The notes under the pieces were generated by a model that saw only the letters and a list, made by a program, of their open reading frames with translations, was not told where the DNA came from and did no database searches. Source: Victivallales bacterium (GTDB lineage Bacteria; Verrucomicrobiota; Lentisphaeria; Victivallales; Victivallaceae). From it: a DNA stretch of 9,598 bases. Positions 1-6,049 of the stretch are shown here, piece after piece. The position numbers and the translations under genes are program-made. Location: positions 1 through 9,598 of the forward strand of contig DAOWBJ010000038.1 of NCBI GenBank assembly GCA_030634125.1, written 5' to 3'. How positions within the stretch are numbered: position 1 is the first letter of the stretch; each line of letters opens with the position of its first letter.

Positions 1-2
1 CC

Positions 3-176
3 GGTATGAAACCGTTGCGACGCAAGAATGGAAATCAATACATGCATCACGAGAGTCCTGAATATCGTCAAGCTGTACGCCGTAAACTTGATGCTTATCA
101 CCGCTTTATTCAAACGGGAGTGGTTGCGCAGGGGATAATGGCAGCTCTGGCAACAACCGTCTGCTTTTTAATATGA
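3..176 (+). CDS. C-terminal fragment, probable transposase (5' end outside window)
   Basis: An open frame enters from the left edge and stops at TGA 174-176, giving about 57 residues. The visible part is basic (MKPLRRKNG near the start, then YRQAVRRKLDAYHRF) and is followed by a hydrophobic IQTGVVAQGIMAAL stretch. The pattern of a basic segment, YHRxIQ and AQG resembles the C-terminal part of IS4-like DDE transposases as I remember them; this is recognition by eye, not a search result. In such proteins I would expect further residues after the AQG segment, but this frame ends about ten residues later, so the gene may be truncated at its 3' end. No ribosome binding site precedes the ATG at position 6, so the true start is probably outside the window. 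It could instead be the end of some other DNA-binding protein. Confidence 0.45.
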   Translation, partial: GMKPLRRKNGNQYMHHESPEYRQAVRRKLDAYHRFIQTGVVAQGIMAALATTVCFLI

Positions 177-514
177 CAATTATCACATTACATCCCGGAA
201 TTTAACAGGAAATATCATGACGCAACGTCCACGGAATAATGTGAGAAGTCACATTACACCCCATTGGGTTAATAATTCTTGTTGTTTATTTTTGATATTT
301 TGACTTAGACTTTTGAGCGTTTCGGAATTGTTCCAAAAAACTTCAAATAAGTTCTTAAATCCCTGTAACTGGATGTCTGAATCGTACTCTGTTTGCACAA
401 GGCGTTAGCCGCACCGACCAACGAATGTTGGTAGCGTAACGGCAATGAGACTGAGCAAAGCGAAAGTCAATAAAAAATGAGCTCGCGAATGGTTTATGCC
501 GAATCCGATCTTCT
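177..514. other. Gene-poor stretch with several small palindromes
   Basis: I see no credible gene in these 338 bases. The sequence holds an 8-bp inverted repeat with a 4-base loop (arms 237-244 and 249-256, outer part TAATGTGA/TCACATTA). Its right arm restates a motif seen at 183-196 (TCACATTACATCCC against TCACATTACACCCC at 249-262). A 6-bp palindrome with a 4-base loop lies at 417-432 (ACCAAC-GAAT-GTTGGT), beside a short GGC-GTTA-GCC hairpin at 401-410. These could be ends or remnants of the mobile element whose coding end is at 3-176, but no clear terminal repeat pair is visible. No convincing intrinsic terminator follows the phosphofructokinase gene, which ends at 515 on the minus strand. 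Confidence 0.4.
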
Positions 515-1795
515 TTATCTGGCTGCTTCCAAGATGTAATCCGGAAGTTTTTTGTCCGCGAAAATCGGTTTGATTTGAGCGAAACGTTGACGACCATTGA
601 TTATCGGTACGCTTGGCCAGTCTTCCCCGATCAAAGGACGAACGTATTTCAGGAATTCATCACTTACATCTGTTTTGCATGAAGTGATCCATTCCTGCGG
701 AAAGAAACGTTCTGAATTGGCTACTTCCGACAAAGGAACTTTGTCGTAGCGCACAGAATAAATCATGCCGGGGTTACGCAGAATAGTCGACATGAAGCCG
801 CCTTCGCCGTTTGCCGCCAATTCAACAGCTTTTTGACCAGCGCGGTAAGCTTCGTCCCGATCAACGTTAGATGCGTAAATCGCGGTAGAGCGTTTGTCTG
901 TGCCGAAGGTTTGCCCACGCGCCGCGCCGAGAGCGGGGATGCCGTGCTTGTAGAGGTAGTTAATCAAAGCTTGTTGAACAGTAGTTTCGCTGGCTCCGAA
1001 CTGGGCATGACCGAAACTGTCTTTATTGAAACCTAAATCACCGACATCACAGCCTTCTGAAACAACGACAACGGCGCGACCGCATTCTTTAACTTTGGCG
1101 TTGATTTTGTCTGCCATTTGCTCCATAGTCAAACCACCCTCGTAGAGGAAGATCAACAATGGAAATTCACGTTTAGGGTCAGCCAGGCGGGCCGCGGCGG
1201 GAATATATCCGATTTTACGTCCCATTGCCTGTAAAACCAATACCGGATCCGCAGGTGATGAGCCGCGGTTTTCTTCTTCAGCATTTTGTACGATAGAGCT
1301 CCAGTAGCGGGCGACAGAGCCGTAACCCGGGGTATGGTCAATCAATTTAAATTCATTGTCGCCGACATCATTATCAATAGTTTTCGGCACACCTGTTCCG
1401 ATAAGGTCGAGACCGCGTTCTTGTGCGAGGTTCGCGACTTTATTAGCGGTATCCATGGAGTCGTTGCCGCCGTTATAGAGGAAATAACCGATATTGTGAG
1501 CTTTCAAAACTTCGACAACCCGTTCAAAATCTTCTTTTTGATGTGATTTTATTTTGTAACGGCAAGTCCCGATAGCACCAGCGGCGGGGGTGTTACGCAA
1601 CAAGGCGATTTCATCGTGATCTTGAGCGGACATATTGATAAGTTCTTCTTTAAGAACTCCTTCAATTCCGTGCCAGCCAGCGTAAACTGTTCCAATCTGG
1701 TCAAATTCACGAGCGGCTTCAACAACTCCGCGTAATGAACTGTTAATCACCGGCGAAGGACCGCCGGACTGAGCGATAAGTAAATTCTTTTTCAT
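515..1795 (-). CDS. pfp: PPi-dependent 6-phosphofructokinase
   Basis: This 426-residue cytoplasmic enzyme interconverts fructose 6-phosphate and fructose 1,6-bisphosphate using pyrophosphate, and so can work in glycolysis and gluconeogenesis. The N-terminus has the phosphofructokinase loop IAQSGGPSPVIN (7-18). The phosphoryl-donor site is GGNDS (109-113): Asp112 stands where ATP-dependent enzymes have Gly (position 104 of E. coli PfkA). PKTIDND (137-143) has Lys138 in place of the Gly of ATP enzymes (E. coli 124), with the conserved aspartates behind it. MGRKIGYIPA (191-200) is a substrate-binding segment. Asp112 plus Lys138 is the established signature of pyrophosphate dependence, so I call the donor with good confidence. 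The start ATG is preceded by GAGG at a spacing of 6. The gene appears monocistronic, with its own promoter (1845-1873). Confidence 0.93.
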   Translation of the reverse strand: MKKNLLIAQSGGPSPVINSSLRGVVEAAREFDQIGTVYAGWHGIEGVLKEELINMSAQDHDEIALLRNTPAAGAIGTCRYKIKSHQKEDFERVVEVLKAHNIGYFLYNGGNDSMDTANKVANLAQERGLDLIGTGVPKTIDNDVGDNEFKLIDHTPGYGSVARYWSSIVQNAEEENRGSSPADPVLVLQAMGRKIGYIPAAARLADPKREFPLLIFLYEGGLTMEQMADKINAKVKECGRAVVVVSEGCDVGDLGFNKDSFGHAQFGASETTVQQALINYLYKHGIPALGAARGQTFGTDKRSTAIYASNVDRDEAYRAGQKAVELAANGEGGFMSTILRNPGMIYSVRYDKVPLSEVANSERFFPQEWITSCKTDVSDEFLKYVRPLIGEDWPSVPIINGRQRFAQIKPIFADKKLPDYILEAAR

Positions 1796-1815
1796 GATAG
1801 CCTCATTATTATTTT

Positions 1816-1842
1816 ATCTTTGTAAAGTGTTTTAACAAAGAT
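1816..1842. promoter_or_regulatory. Operator-like palindrome at the pfp transcription start
   Basis: A perfect 8-bp inverted repeat, ATCTTTGT (1816-1823) and ACAAAGAT (1835-1842), is separated by 11 bases. It begins 2 bp downstream of the -10 element and spans roughly +1 to +22. This is a typical place for a repressor to block initiation. It would also form a weak AU-rich stem in the leader mRNA. The binding protein is unknown. Confidence 0.45.
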
Positions 1843-1844
1843 GA

Positions 1845-1873
1845 AATATACAACCGCATTTATGAAAGGTCAA
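1845..1873 (-). promoter_or_regulatory. Sigma70-type promoter of the phosphofructokinase gene
   Basis: Read on the minus strand, TTGACC (1873-1868), a 17-bp spacer and TATATT (1850-1845) form a near-consensus promoter. Transcription would start near 1838, leaving an untranslated leader of about 40 bases before the ATG at 1795. Confidence 0.75.
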
Positions 1874-2094
1874 CTGCTTTCAAAAAAAGAAAAAGAAAAA
1901 ATCGCTCCGGGGGCAACACGTCAGTTTAATGTCAAAATGCATAAAAGTAGTCGCAGGTGCGGCTCGCACCGCGACAAAAGTTCGCTCCAAGCCCCAAGAT
2001 TACAGCCCGATTAAGATCATTATGTGCCGGAGAAAGGCTGCTCCTGGCACTACTAAGAAAAAAGAGTGACGCCTTACTTCCGGGGCGAAAACCG
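1874..2094. other. Structured intergenic region with two strong hairpins
   Basis: There is no plausible gene here. Hairpin A (1950-1975) pairs GTCGC with GCGAC and GGTGCG with CGCACC around a GCT loop, with one bulged A: 11 base pairs, nearly all GC. Hairpin B (2024-2050) pairs GTGCC with GGCAC and GGAG with CTCC, with one bulged T and an 8-base loop. A run of A with scattered G at 1881-1900 reads as a T-rich tract on the minus strand. With the repeat at 2095-2204 the region contains four hairpins in about 250 bases. It may be a structured RNA, a leader, or remnants of further repeats. Hairpin A followed by TACTTTTATG on the minus strand could also act as a weak terminator for the gene ending at 2209. 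Confidence 0.4.
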
Positions 2095-2204
2095 ACTAGT
2101 ACATTGTATACCTAAAAAGTTCGCATCATTGCACCTCTGAGACAGAGGTGACTACATCATTTCACATTTAGCGATGTGGCCACGGCTGTCTCAGCCGTGT
2201 TTTC
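2095..2204 (+). repeat. REPIN-like 110-bp repeat, copy 1
   Basis: This block recurs in inverted orientation at 8625-8733 with three substitutions and one single-base indel. It runs from ACTAGT to GTTTTC. Inside are two 8-bp hairpins with 3-base loops: CACCTCTG-AGA-CAGAGGTG (2132-2150) and CACGGCTG-TCT-CAGCCGTG (2181-2199). Each extends into an 8-base flank, and the two 27-base arms (2132-2158 and 2173-2199) are imperfect reverse complements (21 of 27) around a 14-base loop. Paired palindromes in head-to-head orientation are the layout of REPIN/BIME elements. The first 37 bases (2095-2131) are conserved between the copies but not strongly palindromic. The copy ends 4 bases from the stop codon of the secreted-protein gene. 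Confidence 0.85.
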
Positions 2205-2210
2205 TTTTTT
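2181..2210 (+). terminator. Terminator-like hairpin and T-tract within and beyond repeat copy 1
   Basis: On the plus strand the 8-bp GC-rich stem CACGGCTG/CAGCCGTG (3-base loop) is followed at once by TTTTCTTTTTT, a good intrinsic-terminator shape. No protein gene reads into it from the left, so it would end only antisense or small-RNA transcription. On the minus strand, the direction of the adjacent gene, the stem is not followed by a T-tract. Confidence 0.5.
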
Positions 2211-2898
2211 ATTTCATTCTTCGTGCGAAAACTGTTGCTATACCGCTCTCGGAGAAGTTAATCAACATTATTGCTAACGGTTTCTTTTTTAAGAAGATTT
2301 CACCTCTGCCTTGATAGTTTGAGGATGATTCGCCGCTTATTGATGCCCAGCCTTGAGCTGTTAATGAGCTGGCGACTTCCGCTAAAGCTTGAGTGGAATC
2401 CATGGATGTTCTGAACATACCATACCAGGATTCGCGCTTTGGGAAATACATGTAACGCAAAGGTATTCCGTCAGATGTCATTGCTAATGTTCGCGGCCAG
2501 CGCGACGGGCTGGGGAGTTTGGGCGCTAAAGTCATGCTGATTTGCAGTATCGGGAAAAATTCGCCAAAATAAACTAATAATAAACGTTTGTGCCAGCCAT
2601 TCGGAAGTTTTTGTTTGACCAAAATTGAATCTCCACCGGCAGCAAATCCGGCAGTCGGGAATTTCTTTTTCAGTAAAGTCAATATTTCGGTCAAATTCAT
2701 TCTTACTAAACTTAATTTGAGCACGGCTTTGGCACCGTTGATACGGACAGGTTCGCTTATGAGCGCGGTGGATTTGAGAAAAGTATCCAGCTCGTGTCCC
2801 TTCGCCTTGCCTTTCGGCCACAAAGTAAACACTTCCGCCTGCGCCGCGGCAGATGCCGCAACGACAAGACATACAATTATAATATTCTTTAAACGCAT
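2209..2898 (-). CDS. Secreted protein of unknown function with two similar domains
   Basis: I do not recognise the family. The 229-residue product begins with a classic signal peptide: MRLK, a hydrophobic core (6-18) and a likely signal peptidase I site after AQA (19-21), so the mature protein should be periplasmic or exported. The mature part seems to hold the same small alpha-beta-beta unit twice. About 58-122 contains helix TEILTLLKKKFPTAGF, strand DSILVKQK and strand RLLLVYFGEFF. About 161-228 contains helix TQALAEVASSLTAQGW, strand GEIFLKKK and strand PLAIMLINFSESG. There are no catalytic motifs and, apart from C10 in the signal peptide, no cysteines. The ribosome binding site is weak, but a near-consensus promoter lies upstream (2935-2963). 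It is 87 bases downstream of the SDR gene on the same strand, so read-through from that cluster is possible. Confidence 0.8.
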   Translation of the reverse strand: MRLKNIIIVCLVVAASAAAQAEVFTLWPKGKAKGHELDTFLKSTALISEPVRINGAKAVLKLSLVRMNLTEILTLLKKKFPTAGFAAGGDSILVKQKLPNGWHKRLLLVYFGEFFPILQISMTLAPKLPSPSRWPRTLAMTSDGIPLRYMYFPKRESWYGMFRTSMDSTQALAEVASSLTAQGWASISGESSSNYQGRGEIFLKKKPLAIMLINFSESGIATVFARRMK

Positions 2899-2934
2899 AA
2901 TACCAGGTTTTTGATCTAATTGAACAACATCTTA

Positions 2935-2963
2935 TTAATACTTGGTTTCGCTGTAGTTGTCAA
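2935..2963 (-). promoter_or_regulatory. Sigma70-type promoter of the secreted-protein gene
   Basis: On the minus strand, consensus TTGACA (2963-2958), a 17-bp spacer and TATTAA (2940-2935) form a strong promoter. It lies in the 87-base gap after the SDR gene and gives the gene at 2209-2898 transcription independent of the upstream cluster. Confidence 0.75.
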
Positions 2964-2985
2964 GCAGTGTAGCATATAAATTGAA

Positions 2986-3813
2986 TTATAGCCGCGGAGC
3001 CTGATCGCTTTCCGCCTCGGCTGTCGCTTCGGCTGTCGCCCGGGAACTTTCCGAAATTATGTAATCTTTATTTTCCCGGTCCAGTTTCCATGTCCTGCGC
3101 GAAGCCCAGTCGTAGAAACGCGGAAATATATGAGCTGCCAGAATAAACACATTATAAATGCGCGGATAGGTAAAAGAACGCCAGTTGTATTTATAAGCTT
3201 TATATAACCTTTGCGCTAAACCGGATGCGCTGGAGCCAAAGTCTGGAATATAAGGGAACTCGCGCGGACCAAGAGAATGCTTCGAAAATCCCGTCTTGAT
3301 ATGCCCCGGAGAAACATTTATAACTTTAACTCCAGTACCTTTTACTTCGGCTCTGAGTGACCCCGAAAACGCGGCTACCGAATGTTTAGTGGCGCAATAA
3401 GGCCCCATGCAGGGGATATATTTTCTGCCGGCGATAGAAGCAATATTTACAATAGTGCCTTTGCTTTCTTTCAGCAAAGGTAAAAATGCACATGTTATAT
3501 TGACAAGAGCGAAGAAGTTCAGCTCAAAAAGATCACGTATTCCCGCATCGTCGAATTCTTCCCAAGTGGCGTAATTGCCTTTTCCGGCGGCATTAACCAA
3601 TACATCCAAACGCCCGAACTCTTCCTTGACTTTAGACATCAGCTCCTTATAAATACCATCGAGAGCAATATCCGCTTTAAGCCAGCGGTCAACTTCAATA
3701 TTGGGTTTTGAACGGCATACCCCGATTACCCTGAAGCCTTTTTCTTTAAAAACTTTAGCTATTGCCTCACCCAGGCCGCTGGATGCTCCAGTTATCAGTG
3801 CGACTTTTTCCAT
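2986..3813 (-). CDS. Short-chain dehydrogenase/reductase (classical SDR)
   Basis: This 275-residue Rossmann-fold oxidoreductase has all classical SDR marks: dinucleotide-binding TGASSGLG (8-15), NAAG (74-77), Asn99, catalytic Ser126, YCATK (Tyr139 to Lys143) and SPGHIKT (168-174). Arg34-Ser35 at the end of the second strand suggests NADP(H) rather than NAD(H); that is inference. The substrate is not readable. The length is slightly above the usual 250 because of an extension from about residue 230, including TWKLDRENKDY and an Ala/Glu-rich tail coded by a 12-bp tandem repeat (3016-3039). The start has a good ribosome binding site (AAGGA, 5 bases before ATG). The gene starts 27 bases after the stop of the MEMO-family gene, so the two are probably cotranscribed. 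Confidence 0.9.
   Translation of the reverse strand: MEKVALITGASSGLGEAIAKVFKEKGFRVIGVCRSKPNIEVDRWLKADIALDGIYKELMSKVKEEFGRLDVLVNAAGKGNYATWEEFDDAGIRDLFELNFFALVNITCAFLPLLKESKGTIVNIASIAGRKYIPCMGPYCATKHSVAAFSGSLRAEVKGTGVKVINVSPGHIKTGFSKHSLGPREFPYIPDFGSSASGLAQRLYKAYKYNWRSFTYPRIYNVFILAAHIFPRFYDWASRRTWKLDRENKDYIISESSRATAEATAEAESDQAPRL
3016..3039. repeat. 12-bp tandem duplication in the SDR 3' end
   Basis: CTCGGCTGTCGC (3016-3027) and TTCGGCTGTCGC (3028-3039) differ at one base and are in frame. On the coding strand they give two ATAE units in the C-terminal tail, probably by replication slippage. The tail lies outside the catalytic core. Confidence 0.7.
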
Positions 3814-3840
3814 GCGGTTCCTTAGCGTTTAAGCTTATTA

Positions 3841-4725
3841 TTATGTTTCCAGTTCCTGATCGAAAAATGTGATTCCCGCATAGCTTACGCATTGCGAGTA
3901 ATTCGAGGTTAAATTCCCTGAAGTCGTGTAATAAACTAATTCCGCCGCGTTTTTGCTTTCTCTATCAGCCAACTCTAAAACCGCCAGAAGAATTTGAATT
4001 GCGCCGCATCCGCAAATTGTCGCTCCTGTTTTATCCAAATATTCGCAAAAACCATGCAAGTCCCTGTCTATAATCAATTGAACCGCGCTTAAATCAAGCT
4101 TACGCAGGTTCTCTTTGATGTTTTTATGGAAAGGAAGATAATTAAATGAACGCCCGTAATGCGTGAAATCAGAACTGATTACCCACAGGACATCTTCCCG
4201 CCACCAGTCCTTTAAACTCATGGCGATATGCCGCGCGGATGCTTCATTTATTAAACCGTTGATTATGGGAATTAACTCAAAATCCTTAAAAAAATGCTGC
4301 AGCAAGGGCAACTGAACTTCAAGAGAATGTTCTTGTTCATGCGCGTCCGACATATACTCAATATAATCATTTCCTGTTCCCTCAATAGTCGCAACACTGT
4401 CCATGTCTACAGGAATATCTCCCAGAGGGGTGCGGTAAGTATCGAATTCCGCTAAAGCAATACCCTTGAAAGGAATGCGGTGGGACGGTGCTATGACTAA
4501 AATTTTAGAATAATTCCCTTCCGCGGCTCTCAGTAAAGTTTTAATTGCGGTTTGAGCGGAAAAAACATAACCGGCATGCGGCAGAATCACCGCCCTTACA
4601 TGATTACTGGTTTGCTCGGTATTTAATTCTTTCTCCACTGTTGTGGTGAGATATTTTCGTAATTGATTTTCACTGCGATCATAAAATTTACCATCAAAAT
4701 ATGGTTTTCTAACTCCAAGTGACAT
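3841..4725 (-). CDS. amrB: MEMO1-family protein (AmmeMemoRadiSam system protein B)
   Basis: This 294-residue protein belongs to the MEMO family, whose fold resembles LigB-type non-heme iron dioxygenases; the biochemical role of bacterial members is not established. The metal-site residues are present: PHAGYVFS (His50), APSH (His82), SSDFTHYG (His189) and ICGCGAI (Cys240), closely matching human MEMO1 His49, His81, His192 and Cys244. EQEHSLEVQLPLLQ (130-143) is another family signature. I start at the ATG at 4725, which has GGAG 9 bases upstream and gives the usual family N-terminus (RKPYFDGKFYD). The frame stays open to an upstream ATG at 4818, but that adds 31 residues of AT-rich, intergenic-looking sequence. 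The usual partners AMMECR1 and the AmmeMemoRadiSam radical SAM enzyme are absent here. Neighbours are a URO-D-like gene 109 bases upstream and an SDR gene 27 bases downstream. Confidence 0.9.
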   Translation of the reverse strand: MSLGVRKPYFDGKFYDRSENQLRKYLTTTVEKELNTEQTSNHVRAVILPHAGYVFSAQTAIKTLLRAAEGNYSKILVIAPSHRIPFKGIALAEFDTYRTPLGDIPVDMDSVATIEGTGNDYIEYMSDAHEQEHSLEVQLPLLQHFFKDFELIPIINGLINEASARHIAMSLKDWWREDVLWVISSDFTHYGRSFNYLPFHKNIKENLRKLDLSAVQLIIDRDLHGFCEYLDKTGATICGCGAIQILLAVLELADRESKNAAELVYYTTSGNLTSNYSQCVSYAGITFFDQELET

Positions 4726-4834
4726 TTTGAATATCTCCGTGTTATAATAATTTCCTCTTATAGTTATAGAGTAAGTGAAAACCTGCGTAATTTCAAGTTT
4801 TTTTGAGATAATTAACAAAAGAAGCGTAAATGTT

Positions 4835-5947
4835 TTACAAACCGCGCCATAAATCGTGGATTTTTTGGGGGGACATATTGTCTATATCCCGGGGAATAGG
4901 TGCGAGTATGCCTTGAGAAGCAAATTTATGTTGACGAATGAGATATTCTTCCATCGATTCGTCTGTAAATCTCGGCCAGGCATTGAAATTAACTTTCCCG
5001 GCTCTTTTGAATTTTTCCATGTTTTTATAAAAATCAATTTCTTGTTCGTGTCCGGGAATATGCCCGAAATTGAGCACTTTGAATTCGGGAGAACTAAGTA
5101 TTGAGTCGGTCAGGGGCTCATGGTATCCGCAGTAATGCACCCAGGCTCCACCGAATTCGCGGGCAAGTTTCCGCGAATAAGCTACTGCGAATTCTTCAAT
5201 ATGATCAGGCCCCAACATGACAGTTGTATCCTCACAGATACGAATACCGAAACTGTCGGAATACAAAGAACTGCCATGGTGCATCGAGGTCAGGGGCTCA
5301 TCAATCGTCTCTTTCATCCAGCGGTGGGTCTTTATGTCCAGTTCCAGGCAAAGGTTCATCAGGTGGTGGACAAACGGCGGGTCATCATAAAGCTGAATAA
5401 ACAGTTCGTCGCCAAGCATCAAGTGCGCCAGGTCAAAGGGCCCTTGAGTGTCCATTACATAAACAGGTATTGAGTCTCCCATAATCTCTTTAAAGTAATG
5501 CATCATTTCCAAACCGCGGGCAAAAGTACCGCGCATCTGAATATCATCAGGAGAAAGTTTAATTATCTGCTCTTTAGTCAAATGTTCAGTCAGCCAAGGC
5601 ATTTTATCGGGGAAAGATTTTTGTTCAAGCCCCAGACAAGCCAGTGTAATACCGGTTCCCAGATTCGCGCGGATTGACGGTATCATATCGCTGCGCCCGT
5701 TGCCAACAGCACATGCCGCCCTGACTTCAGAGCAAAGCATTTTTTCCTTATTCGCGAAAATCTCCTTGTAGTTATATTCTGGAATTACTTTTTGTTTTTC
5801 CGAAAGCTCTCCACCGATGAACAATAAGGGAACAGCTAATTTTTCCCCGCACCAGAAACGACATTGACGTTCCCGGCTCTTTTGCATGTGTTCATAATCA
5901 AAATCGAGGAGTTCCGGCAATTGCTTTACGTCAAATTCAGTACTCAT
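4835..5947 (-). CDS. Uroporphyrinogen decarboxylase (URO-D) superfamily protein
   Basis: This 370-residue cytoplasmic protein looks like a divergent URO-D-superfamily member, a TIM-barrel family that includes heme-pathway HemE and cobamide-dependent methyltransferases (MtaA, MtbA, CmuA). Supporting segments are DTQGPFD (166-172), the region TSMHHGSSLYSDSFGIRICED (220-240), GPDHIEEFAVAYSRKL (246-261) and HYCGYH (271-276). The N-terminus lacks the HemE arginine signature, so it is unlikely to be the heme enzyme. HYCG resembles the H-x-C half of the zinc site of the methyltransferases, but no cysteine follows in the last 97 residues, so that site is incomplete or built differently. The substrate is unknown. 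It is the first gene of a minus-strand cluster with the MEMO and SDR genes and is divergent from an AraC regulator. The start ATG lacks a strong ribosome binding site (GGGTA about 6 bases upstream). Confidence 0.75.
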   Translation of the reverse strand: MSTEFDVKQLPELLDFDYEHMQKSRERQCRFWCGEKLAVPLLFIGGELSEKQKVIPEYNYKEIFANKEKMLCSEVRAACAVGNGRSDMIPSIRANLGTGITLACLGLEQKSFPDKMPWLTEHLTKEQIIKLSPDDIQMRGTFARGLEMMHYFKEIMGDSIPVYVMDTQGPFDLAHLMLGDELFIQLYDDPPFVHHLMNLCLELDIKTHRWMKETIDEPLTSMHHGSSLYSDSFGIRICEDTTVMLGPDHIEEFAVAYSRKLAREFGGAWVHYCGYHEPLTDSILSSPEFKVLNFGHIPGHEQEIDFYKNMEKFKRAGKVNFNAWPRFTDESMEEYLIRQHKFASQGILAPIPRDIDNMSPQKIHDLWRGL

Positions 5948-6049
5948 TATAATACCCTTAGTAATAATTAATCATAGTATATAATAATTATAGCGCAGAA
6001 AAATGATAAATAAATTGACAAATTAATCTTTTCTTTGTATTATATAATC
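5948..6049. promoter_or_regulatory. Divergent promoter region between the URO-D cluster and the AraC gene
   Basis: This 102-base, very AT-rich gap must hold both promoters. Rightward, TTGACA (6015-6020), a 17-bp spacer and TATTAT (6038-6043) is near consensus. Leftward, a perfect TATAAT lies at 5992-5987 on the minus strand, but no good -35 sits at the right distance; this is the pattern expected of an activator-dependent promoter. The AraC protein probably binds here, though I see no clear direct repeats to name as its site. Confidence 0.6.

Noticed and set aside
370..445. Integron attC-like site (GCGTTAGCC and a nearby GTTGG palindrome)
   Set aside because: The core does not match GTTRRRY, no matching left-hand RYYYAAC partner or long cruciform is present, and there is no integrase or cassette gene.
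355..597. 80-residue minus-strand frame overlapping the 3' end of pfp
   Set aside because: It starts inside pfp in another frame, has no ribosome binding site, and its composition does not look like protein.
2095..2204. CRISPR repeat
   Set aside because: Only two copies 6.4 kb apart in inverted orientation, with no spacers and no cas genes.
2471..2872. 133-residue minus-strand frame inside the secreted-protein gene, plus a 108-residue plus-strand frame over it
   Set aside because: The overlapping 229-residue frame has a signal peptide and a promoter; these are shadow frames.
4726..4818. Upstream ATG of the MEMO gene adding 31 residues
   Set aside because: The extra part does not fit the family N-terminus, is AT-rich like an intergenic gap, and the ATG at 4725 has a ribosome binding site.
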